This document shows, one piece after another, positions 1 to 5,656 of a DNA stretch of 5,656 bases. Positions within the stretch are counted from its first letter, which is position 1, and every line of letters starts with the position of its first letter. The notes beneath the pieces were generated by a model, which did no database searches, had not been told where the DNA came from, and saw only the letters and a program-made list of their open reading frames with translations. Made by a program: the position numbers and the translations under genes. The stretch comes from Bifidobacterium breve. GTDB lineage: Bacteria > Actinomycetota > Acidimicrobiia > Acidimicrobiales > Ilumatobacteraceae. The stretch lies in contig CAMDER010000118.1 in NCBI GenBank assembly GCA_945896935.1, positions 1-5,656 on the forward strand, read 5' to 3'.

Positions 1-954
1 GGAAAAGATATTGCTGCCCGCGCTTTTGCTGCAGTCAAATTGCAAGGTTCTGAAGACAGCACCCAGCGCACCGCCGACCTGGTCATGCGCGGTATCCATG
101 TTGATGTTCATGAAGTTGAACGTGAAGGTGCTGGCATCAGCATGGAACAAGCTCGCGACGAGATCATTAAGTTGGCCGAACGTTCTGCGGTTGAGGGTTC
201 AACCCGCGTGATAATCGTGCACGACTTTCACCTGCTGGCCGACGGCGCACGCGCTTCATTGTTGAAGACGATTGAAGAACCAGATGGCGAGACCGTGATG
301 ATCATGCTCAGCGACGATGTCCCTGACACCATGATCACCATCGTTTCACGCTGTGTGCGTATCGACTTTCAGCCCATCACCGATGAATTGATTATCAAAC
401 AACTCGTCGACGATGGTGTTGACCAAGACAAGGCCACCGCAGTTGCTCGAGTTGCAGCCGGAGATCTTGAGCGAGCACGAGTATTAATCAATGACCCGTC
501 GCTTGCATCACGAACTGAGTTGTTTGCCAATGTGCCGTCTCGCCTCAATGGAACTACGTCACGAGCGATTGAAATTGCGGCCGAACTTCTGAGTGCAGTT
601 GAGTCATCTCTGGCCAGTTATGAATCAAAGCAAGAAGCCGAGCTGACTGAGCTCGAAGAGCGCGTGAAGTTTCTTGGCGAGCGCGGAAGCGGCCGCAAGA
701 TTCTGACCGACAAACACAAGCGTGAATTGCGTCGTTATAAGACTGACGAACTTCGTTCGGGATTACGCATGCTGACCTTGGTCTACAGCGAAGCGCTGAA
801 GAAGTCGACTGAAGCGACAGCCCACCATCAAACCGATTCGTATGTGCGGGCAGTGAAGAAGATTCGCGATGCCAGCGTGGCACTCAGTCGTAACGTCAAT
901 GAGAAGTTACTCTTCGAGAACCTCTTGATGTCACTCCCCTCCATCAACTCGTGA
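1..954 (+). CDS. holB: DNA polymerase III delta' subunit (clamp loader), 5'-truncated by the window edge
   Basis: The reading frame is open from base 1, so the true start lies upstream; 317 residues are visible. Known role: delta' is a non-catalytic AAA+ subunit of the clamp loader, which opens the sliding beta clamp and places it on primed DNA at the replication fork. Seen: the window opens on the end of a P-loop (GKDIAARAFAA). Then come a VIIVHDFHLL Walker-B-like strand, the LLKTIEEP segment typical of delta'/gamma AAA+ proteins, and an SRC motif at visible residues 116-118. In the P-loop, GK is followed by Asp rather than Ser/Thr, and no Zn-type cysteine cluster is present (the SRC Cys is the only cysteine). 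Both fit a delta' that does not hydrolyse ATP. Residues about 200-260 are charged and helix-prone (EERVKFLGERGSGRK, KHKRELRRYKTDELRSGL), and the protein ends with NEKLLFENLLMSLPS, a collar-domain-like tail. It converges on guaB across an inverted repeat. DnaX is a less likely alternative because the length and tail fit delta'. Confidence 0.87.
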   Translation, partial: GKDIAARAFAAVKLQGSEDSTQRTADLVMRGIHVDVHEVEREGAGISMEQARDEIIKLAERSAVEGSTRVIIVHDFHLLADGARASLLKTIEEPDGETVMIMLSDDVPDTMITIVSRCVRIDFQPITDELIIKQLVDDGVDQDKATAVARVAAGDLERARVLINDPSLASRTELFANVPSRLNGTTSRAIEIAAELLSAVESSLASYESKQEAELTELEERVKFLGERGSGRKILTDKHKRELRRYKTDELRSGLRMLTLVYSEALKKSTEATAHHQTDSYVRAVKKIRDASVALSRNVNEKLLFENLLMSLPSINS

Positions 955-1005
955 TTCTGGTGAGGATTTTTACTCAAAATGAAGAAAAATCCTCACCAGA
1001 ATCAC
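951..1005. terminator. Long perfect inverted repeat between convergent genes, probable bidirectional terminator
   Basis: Arms 951-971 and 985-1005 are perfectly complementary over 21 bp, with a 13-nt loop (972-984). The left arm contains the TGA stop of the plus-strand holB gene (952-954). The right arm ends 4 bases before the stop of the minus-strand guaB gene (1010-1012). The hairpin would form in transcripts from either side, which suits shared termination or 3'-end protection. It is not a textbook intrinsic terminator: the 5-base T and A runs lie at the loop end of the stem, and no clear U-tract follows the stem in either direction. The structure is seen directly; termination is inferred. 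Confidence 0.7.
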
Positions 1006-1009
1006 AGAG

Positions 1010-2494
1010 TTATTGGTGGTAGTTGGGGGCTTCGTTGGTGACAAGGACATCGTGAGGATGACTTTCTTCACGACCGGCAGTTGTCACTCGCATGAAGCGA
1101 GCCTTGGTACGCAACTGATCGAGATTGGCAGCACCGACATAGCCCATTCCCGAACGCAGTCCGCCGACGAGTTGATACACAACATCGTGCAACGAGCCCG
1201 AATACGCCACGCGGCCTTCAATACCTTCAGGTACCAACTTGTTTCGTGCCATACCTTGACCACTCCCGTAGCGATCGGCTCCAAGACCTTGCATCGCACC
1301 GAGTGAACCCATACCTCGATAGCTCTTATAACGACGACCTTCAAACAATTCCATTTCGCCTGGAGCCTCATCGGTTCCGGCTAACAAGCTTCCGAGCATC
1401 ACCGAACTTCCTCCCGATGCCAAGGCCTTCACAATGTCACCCGAGTACGTCACGCCACCATCGGCGATGATCGGAATACCAAGTTGACGTGCACGACTAG
1501 CGGCGTACCAAATCGCCGACAACTGCGGCATACCTGCACCAGAAATAACACGAGTCGTACAAATTGATCCTGCACCAACACCAACCTTGATTGCATCACA
1601 ACCAACTTCGGCCAAAGCGTCAACACCTTCTTCGGTCACGACGTTGCCGGCAATGACCGACAAGTTTGGCCAGGCCGACTTGATACGGCGAACTGCAGTC
1701 AACACACCTTGGGTATGACCATGTGCGGTGTCGATAACGACGACGTCAATTGACGACTTCATTAATGCTTCAACGCGATCTTCAAGATCGGGTCCAACAC
1801 CTACGGCTGCACCAACACGTAAGCGTCCAAGATCATCATGAGTTGCGTCAGGATAGTCACGCTTCTTCATGATGTCCTTCACCGTGATGATGCCAACAAG
1901 ATGTCCGTCTTTGTCAACGAGCGGCAACTTCTCAATGCGGTGCTTTTGAATAATCGTCTGAGCCTCGGCCAACGATGTGTCTTCGCTGCCGGTCACGAGC
2001 GGTGCCTTGGTCATGAAGTCGCTCACGGGGCGAACGAAATCTGCTGGCTCACAAAAGCGAATGTCACGATTGGTCAAAATGCCGACGAGTACTCCGGCTT
2101 TATCAATAATGGGCACGCCCGAAAACTTAAACCGACGCATCAAGTCTTCGGCCTCTTGCAACGACGCATCAGGTCCGAGGGTGACCGGATCAGAGATCAT
2201 GCCCGATTGCGAACGCTTCACACGCCGAGCCTCGGCTGCTTGATCGTCGATGGTCATGTTGCGATGCAAAATTCCGATTCCACCCAAACGCGCCATCGCG
2301 ATTGCCATCGGTGCTTCAGTCACTTTGTCCATTGCTGCCGACAACAACGGCATGGCCAACGTGATCTCGCTCGTCAACTGAGTGCGCACATCGACTTGAT
2401 CGGGCAGAACATCGCTGAAACCAGGAACCAAAACGACATCGTCGAAAGTGAGACCTTCGTGAGCGCTGAATACTGTGTTGTTAATTGGGTTCAT
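1010..2494 (-). CDS. guaB: Inosine-5'-monophosphate dehydrogenase
   Basis: This enzyme oxidises IMP to XMP with NAD+ and is the committed, rate-limiting step to GMP. It normally works as a cytoplasmic tetramer or octamer. The protein has 494 residues, a full family length. The barrel begins at GLTFDDVVLVPG (14-25). A paired CBS (Bateman) domain occupies about 95-210, with DPVTLGPDASL and VGIITVKDIM marking its two ends. The barrel then resumes with VVVIDTAHGH (251-260), the catalytic loop GVGAGSICTTR with the nucleophile Cys312, the phosphate-binding GGVTYSGDIVKAL and VMLGS segments (346-369), the flap Arg408-Tyr409 pair and EGIEGRVAYSG (423-433). The ATG overlaps the purN TGA by 4 nt, and GGAG lies 7 nt upstream inside purN, which supports this start. 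It is the last gene of the minus-strand operon. The intact CBS pair suggests the usual purine-nucleotide allosteric control, by analogy with other bacterial IMPDHs. Confidence 0.97.
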   Translation of the reverse strand: MNPINNTVFSAHEGLTFDDVVLVPGFSDVLPDQVDVRTQLTSEITLAMPLLSAAMDKVTEAPMAIAMARLGGIGILHRNMTIDDQAAEARRVKRSQSGMISDPVTLGPDASLQEAEDLMRRFKFSGVPIIDKAGVLVGILTNRDIRFCEPADFVRPVSDFMTKAPLVTGSEDTSLAEAQTIIQKHRIEKLPLVDKDGHLVGIITVKDIMKKRDYPDATHDDLGRLRVGAAVGVGPDLEDRVEALMKSSIDVVVIDTAHGHTQGVLTAVRRIKSAWPNLSVIAGNVVTEEGVDALAEVGCDAIKVGVGAGSICTTRVISGAGMPQLSAIWYAASRARQLGIPIIADGGVTYSGDIVKALASGGSSVMLGSLLAGTDEAPGEMELFEGRRYKSYRGMGSLGAMQGLGADRYGSGQGMARNKLVPEGIEGRVAYSGSLHDVVYQLVGGLRSGMGYVGAANLDQLRTKARFMRVTTAGREESHPHDVLVTNEAPNYHQ

Positions 2495-3105
2495 GAGGGT
2501 TCTCCAACTTTCGAGTATTTCAAGGACAATTCTCGCAGTACTTTGACCAGTAGTTGATGTTCTTGGCGATGCATTTTTTCTTCAAATATTTCTAGGGTGT
2601 CATTCGGGGCGATCTCGACTCGGGCACTCGCCAAAACCGGTCCGTTATCAACACCTTCGTCGGGGACGAAATGGACCATGACCCCACTGTGGTTACGTGT
2701 TCCATTTTGAAATTCGGCGAAGGCTTTTTCGATGGCCCCGACTCCGACGATGTCACCTGGCAACGATGGGTGCAGATTGACGACCTGCCCAGGAAACCAC
2801 GACAGGAATTCCATGCTGAGAATTCGCATATATCCCGCAAGAACCACAAAATCAGCCATGAAGCTGGAAACAACTGAAGTTAAGCGAGTGTCATAGTCGG
2901 CCCTGCTTTCACCTGTTACTGCGCTCACAACAACTGCAGGCACTCCGGCGCTCTCGGCACGTTCAAGTGCCTTGACATCGTGCTTGTTACTGACAACCGC
3001 GACAACCTCGGCAGCCAACACTCCAGATTCACAAGCATCAAGGATTGCTTGCAGGTTCGAACCGTTGCCCGAAACCAGTACGACAAGACGCATATGACCA
3101 TTCAT
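2491..3105 (-). CDS. purN: Phosphoribosylglycinamide formyltransferase (GAR transformylase), folate-dependent
   Basis: It transfers a formyl group from 10-formyltetrahydrofolate to GAR, giving FGAR, step 3 of de novo purine synthesis. At 204 residues it is close to the usual PurN length. The N-terminal phosphate-binding motif SGNGSN is at 12-17, VVLAGYMRIL at 87-96 and NLHPSL at 110-115, followed by HFVPDEGVDNGP at 145-156. By comparison with E. coli PurN, the catalytic Asn, His and Asp are Asn110, His112 and Asp149; all are present. The loop just after HPSL reads PGDIVGVGA, where most PurN proteins have something like LPAFPGLHA, so this substrate-proximal loop is divergent although the same length. 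The ATG at 3105 overlaps the purDM stop as ATGA and has GAGG 8 nt upstream. A second ATG at codon 5 (3093) is possible but has weaker placement. PurT, the formate-using alternative, is an ATP-grasp protein and does not fit. Confidence 0.95.
   Translation of the reverse strand: MNGHMRLVVLVSGNGSNLQAILDACESGVLAAEVVAVVSNKHDVKALERAESAGVPAVVVSAVTGESRADYDTRLTSVVSSFMADFVVLAGYMRILSMEFLSWFPGQVVNLHPSLPGDIVGVGAIEKAFAEFQNGTRNHSGVMVHFVPDEGVDNGPVLASARVEIAPNDTLEIFEEKMHRQEHQLLVKVLRELSLKYSKVGEPS
2495..2505 (-). promoter_or_regulatory. Ribosome binding site of guaB, within the end of purN
   Basis: On the minus strand GGAG lies at 2505-2502, 7 nt before the ATG at 2494. This is the best Shine-Dalgarno match of the three operon junctions, and it fixes the guaB start at the ATGA overlap with purN. 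Confidence 0.7.
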
Positions 3106-5375
3106 GGCAACAACCTCACTTGTGGTTCGTCGGTAGTTCGTGGGACAAGTTCACCAATGACCCAGGTCTCTTCATCAAACATGGCTTGGATCGACGCGAC
3201 ATCTGCGGGCGCAACAATCACAATCATTCCGATACCCATATTGAGCGTGCGATAAAGCTCATGCGTATCAAGTTGACTGATTTCGCGTACCAACTGGAAG
3301 AGCGGTGGCATTGTCCAACTACCAAGCTGAATATCGGCCCCAACACCTTCGGGCAAGACACGCGGCACATTTTCGGGTAGCCCGCCACCCGTGATATGGA
3401 TCAGACCCTTCAGCCGTCGATCGTGGAGCAACGGAGTCATTTCATTCAGGTAACTGCGGTGCGGAACCAACAGCGCATCAAGAATTGGTACTTGCAAAGG
3501 TTCGGGCATGGCGTCGTCGGGGAGCCAAGCGAAAATTTTGCGCAACAACGAATAGCCGTTGGTATGCGGGCCGTTAGAAGCAAGACCAATCAACACGTCG
3601 CCCACCGCAACGTTGTCTCGCGGTAACAATTGTTCTTTTTCAACAACTCCAACCAATGTTCCAGCGATATCAAATGCACCTGGTGAATAAACACCGGGCA
3701 TTTCGGCAGTTTCTCCACCGAGCAATACACACTCGTTATCACGACAAGCCTGCGACATTCCAGCAACGACAGCGGCCACCATTTCGGCTTGAATTTCTGA
3801 TGACGCCAAGTAATCCAAGAAGAACAATGGGCGGGCTCCTTGAACGAGCACGTCGTTGACACAGTGATTCACGATGTCCATACCGACACCGCGGAATCGA
3901 CCCGAACGCGCTGCGAGTTCGACCTTGGTCCCCACACCGTCGGTTGAAGCAACCAAAACGGGATGGTCATACTTTTTGAGATGCGATACATCAAGTGCAC
4001 CGCCGAATGATCCAACCCCGGCCAGAACATTTGAATTGGCTGTTGACGCGACACTGCCCTTGAGTAACGAAACGGCACGATTGCCTTCATCGATGTCAAC
4101 TCCGGTTGATGAATACGACTTCACCGACAACGCCAATGATCGCCAGCCAATATCGCGGCGAAATTGCTGACCAGCAAATGAAACCGTTTGGACTCGGTCG
4201 TAGGCATTTGTTCGAGCCTGCGCCAAGTCTTTGCCACGCCCGACAACTGTGAGTACTCGCCCACCGTTAGTGACCACTTCAGCCTGTGAAGTTGTCGTTG
4301 CGCCATGGAATACCGTTGCGCCATCAACTCGTGCTTCAAGTCCGTTGATGACATCACCGTTGCGCGCAGTGACGGGATAGCCCGCCGATACGAGAACTAC
4401 AGCCATTGCACTTTGTTGCGACACCGTGAGTCGTAGTTGTTTCAACTGCCCCGCAAGACATGCCAATGCAACTTCAACAATGCTTGTCTCAAGCAAGGTC
4501 AAGAGAACCTGTGCTTCTGGATCACCGAAACGACAGTTGTATTCAAGAAGTTTCGGACCACTCGCCGTCATCATGATTCCGGCATACAAGACGCCAACAT
4601 ATGGTTGACCCAATGCAGCGAAATGATCGAGCGTTGGCAGAATGAACTGGGCGCACAGATCGCTCGGCGAGATACCCACATTGACCGGAGCGTACGCACC
4701 CATGCCACCCGTGTTGAGTCCACGATCACCTTCACCGATTCGTTTGTGATCTTGCGCGATCGGAAGTGGCACTGCAGTCGTTCCGTCACACACCGCAATC
4801 AACGAGCATTCATAACCGAAGATTCTTTCTTCAAGTACAACTTCGCCAAGCGCACAAGCTTCTTGAATGGCCACAGCAGTCTCGGCGTCAGTTTCGGGGA
4901 CAACGACACCCTTGCCGCCTGCGAGACCCGATTGCTTGACCACGATTGGTGCAGCAAGTTCTTGCCACCACGCCATTGCTGCATCGACTTCGCCGATACC
5001 AAATGATGCAAACCGTGGTCCGGCAATACCGATCTGCTGCGTCACTTCGCGAGCGAATGATTTTGATGATTCAAGTTGTGCCAAATATTGCGTTGGACCA
5101 AATGCCGCAATTCCGACCGCGGTCAATTGATCAACTAAGCCACCTGCAAGCGGGGCTTCTGGACCAATTAAAACCAGATCAACCTTTTCAGTCTGACAAA
5201 GCGCAACGATTCCTGCGACATCATCAGCAGCAACGTTGAATCGGTCTCCTGGAGTTCCGGCGTTACCCGGTGTCACCAATAGGCGGTCACATCGCGGCGA
5301 ACGTAACGCCGACTCGGCCATGGCGTGTTCACGACCACCCGAACCAACAATCAGAATACTGAGCGTGTCGCTCAT
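3102..5375 (-). CDS. purD-purM: Bifunctional phosphoribosylamine-glycine ligase / AIR synthetase (PurD-PurM fusion)
   Basis: One uninterrupted 757-residue frame carries two complete enzymes. Residues 1-417 are GAR synthetase: ILIVGSGGREHAMAES (7-22), an ATP-grasp core with VVKQSGLAGGKGVVV (145-159) and QDHKRIGEGDRGLNTGGMGAY (208-228), metal-ligand segment EYNCRFGDPEAQ (278-289), and the usual PurD ending QQFRRDIGWRSL (403-414). Residues 418-757 are AIR synthetase: SYSSTGVDIDEGNRAV (420-435), STDGVGTK (477-484), NDVLVQGARPLFFLDY (507-522), GGETAEMPG (553-561), GPHTNGYSL (602-610), HITGGGLPENVPRVLP (660-675) and NMGIGM (712-717). Each half has a normal stand-alone length, and almost no linker separates them (about LALSVK). 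The enzymes perform steps 2 and 5 of purine synthesis, so they are not consecutive. The ATG overlaps the purF stop (ATGA), with AAGG 9 nt upstream. A GTG at codon 418 (4124-4122) could restart a free PurM, but no good Shine-Dalgarno sequence precedes it. Yeast Ade5,7 has the same architecture. Confidence 0.95.
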   Translation of the reverse strand: MSDTLSILIVGSGGREHAMAESALRSPRCDRLLVTPGNAGTPGDRFNVAADDVAGIVALCQTEKVDLVLIGPEAPLAGGLVDQLTAVGIAAFGPTQYLAQLESSKSFAREVTQQIGIAGPRFASFGIGEVDAAMAWWQELAAPIVVKQSGLAGGKGVVVPETDAETAVAIQEACALGEVVLEERIFGYECSLIAVCDGTTAVPLPIAQDHKRIGEGDRGLNTGGMGAYAPVNVGISPSDLCAQFILPTLDHFAALGQPYVGVLYAGIMMTASGPKLLEYNCRFGDPEAQVLLTLLETSIVEVALACLAGQLKQLRLTVSQQSAMAVVLVSAGYPVTARNGDVINGLEARVDGATVFHGATTTSQAEVVTNGGRVLTVVGRGKDLAQARTNAYDRVQTVSFAGQQFRRDIGWRSLALSVKSYSSTGVDIDEGNRAVSLLKGSVASTANSNVLAGVGSFGGALDVSHLKKYDHPVLVASTDGVGTKVELAARSGRFRGVGMDIVNHCVNDVLVQGARPLFFLDYLASSEIQAEMVAAVVAGMSQACRDNECVLLGGETAEMPGVYSPGAFDIAGTLVGVVEKEQLLPRDNVAVGDVLIGLASNGPHTNGYSLLRKIFAWLPDDAMPEPLQVPILDALLVPHRSYLNEMTPLLHDRRLKGLIHITGGGLPENVPRVLPEGVGADIQLGSWTMPPLFQLVREISQLDTHELYRTLNMGIGMIVIVAPADVASIQAMFDEETWVIGELVPRTTDEPQVRLLP
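3106..3119 (-). promoter_or_regulatory. Ribosome binding site of purN, within the end of purD-purM
   Basis: On the minus strand GTGAGG lies at 3119-3114, 8 nt before the ATG at 3105. It favours that ATG over the in-frame ATG four codons later (3093) and lies inside the final codons of the fusion gene, consistent with translational coupling. Confidence 0.65.
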
Positions 5376-5656
5376 GCCAACACACCTTCAAAAGCATCCT
5401 TACGTTTTGGCGTACCCACCGACACTGGGTACGAACCGGTGAAACAGGCATTGCAATATCCGTCTTCACGGCCAACTGCGAGCATCATTCCGTCTAACGA
5501 TAGAAACGCCAGTGAATCGGCGCCAACAACTTGCCGCAATTCTTCAAGGTCCATTCGAGCGGCAATCAGATCATTGTCGTGTCCCATATCAACGCCAAAG
5601 TGACATGCATGCTTAATAGGCGGACTCGTGATTCGCAAATGAACTTCAACTGCTCC
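5372..5656 (-). CDS. purF: Amidophosphoribosyltransferase, C-terminal 94 residues only (5' end beyond the window)
   Basis: PurF makes 5-phosphoribosylamine from PRPP and glutamine, the first committed step of purine synthesis. Only the C-terminus is in view, and the frame runs off the right edge. It reads GAVEVHMRITSPP, then HACHFGVDM, DLIAARMDLEELRQVVGADSLAFLSLDGM and YCNACFTGSYP, all standard landmarks of the PurF phosphoribosyltransferase domain end. The Cys after SPP (codon 5605-5603) and the CxxC pair (codons 5455-5453 and 5446-5444) match three of the four 4Fe-4S cluster ligands known in B. subtilis PurF. This points to the iron-sulfur class rather than the cluster-free E. coli class; the fourth ligand would lie outside the window. 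The stop overlaps the start of the purD-purM gene by 4 nt. No start can be judged: the in-frame ATG at 5638 is internal to the PurF family. Confidence 0.95.
   Translation of the reverse strand, partial: GAVEVHLRITSPPIKHACHFGVDMGHDNDLIAARMDLEELRQVVGADSLAFLSLDGMMLAVGREDGYCNACFTGSYPVSVGTPKRKDAFEGVLA
5376..5389 (-). promoter_or_regulatory. Ribosome binding site of purD-purM, within the end of purF
   Basis: On the minus strand GAAGG lies at 5389-5385, 9 nt before the ATG at 5375. It is embedded in the last codons of purF, so ribosomes finishing purF could re-initiate here at the ATGA overlap. Its placement supports the chosen start. Confidence 0.6.

Larger units (their letters stand above)
1010..5656 (-). 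other. Purine operon purF-purDM-purN-guaB (right end not in window)
   Basis: Four minus-strand genes follow one another with no intergenic space. Each stop codon overlaps the next start as ATGA (5375-5372, 3105-3102 and 2494-2491). No promoter-like gap or internal terminator is visible, so a single transcript starting beyond the right edge and ending at the inverted repeat near 951-1005 is the simplest reading. The set covers steps 1, 2, 3 and 5 of IMP synthesis plus the first step from IMP to GMP. That it is one transcript is inferred from spacing; the overlaps themselves are seen directly. Confidence 0.85.

Noticed and set aside
554..883. 109-codon minus-strand open frame within holB
   Set aside because: It is antisense to the conserved delta' C-terminal region, with no recognisable motif and no ribosome binding site that I could see.
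941..953. 13-base match between the end of holB (941-953) and a site in the PurD half (4321-4333)
   Set aside because: A single 13-base match in a window of this size is close to chance expectation. Both copies lie in coding sequence in unrelated frames with no extended similarity around them.
1838..2557. 239-codon plus-strand open frame opposite guaB and the end of purN
   Set aside because: It is fully antisense to the well-supported guaB and purN genes. Its product is rich in His, Arg, Cys and Asn with no recognisable domain, as expected of a shadow frame.
3093..3105. Alternative purN start at the ATG four codons downstream (3093)
   Set aside because: The ATG at 3105 has the better-spaced GAGG and forms the same ATGA overlap seen at the other two junctions. 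The protein differs by only four residues.
4437..5006. 189-codon plus-strand open frame opposite the PurD half of the fusion
   Set aside because: It lies entirely antisense to conserved ATP-grasp coding sequence and its product has no family features; it is a coincidental open frame.
3102..5375. Possibility that the purD-purM fusion is an assembly or frameshift artefact
   Set aside because: Both halves are in the same frame, complete in motifs and of normal length, with a short plausible junction. A frameshift artefact would usually garble residues or lose part of one domain.

Overview
The window is a stretch of bacterial housekeeping chromosome with gene-dense, compact coding and roughly balanced G+C by eye. 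It probably comes from an actinobacterium. The IMP dehydrogenase has the N-terminal wording I associate with Actinomycetota (AAMDKVTEA, then LHRN, DQAAE, VKRSQSGM). The DNA polymerase III delta' protein has a basic tail and a C-terminal NEKLLFENLLMSLP segment like those I recall from Acidimicrobiia and other actinobacteria. Moderate G+C would suit an aquatic acidimicrobial lineage better than a high-G+C soil actinomycete. This placement is from memory and is only moderately secure.

Layout: bases 1-954 on the plus strand hold the 3' part of a holB-like clamp-loader gene. A 21-bp perfect inverted repeat (951-1005) overlaps its stop codon and separates it from a convergent gene set. From the right edge leftward, the minus strand carries the end of purF (5656-5372), a fused purD-purM gene (5375-3102), purN (3105-2491) and guaB (2494-1010). 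All three junctions in this set are 4-nt ATGA overlaps, each with a Shine-Dalgarno-like sequence inside the end of the preceding gene. This indicates one translationally coupled purine operon whose promoter lies beyond the right edge.

Function: PurF makes 5-phosphoribosylamine from PRPP and glutamine. The PurD half of the fusion ligates it to glycine, giving GAR. PurN formylates GAR to FGAR. After PurL (not in the window), the PurM half closes the imidazole ring to give AIR. GuaB acts after IMP is formed and commits it to guanine nucleotides.

The most notable feature is the single-chain PurD-PurM enzyme followed directly by purN. This reproduces the domain order of animal GART (GARS-AIRS-GART), and the fused pair matches yeast Ade5,7. 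No mobile element, CRISPR array, RNA gene or clearly undescribed system was seen. No gene-free stretch exceeds about 55 bases.
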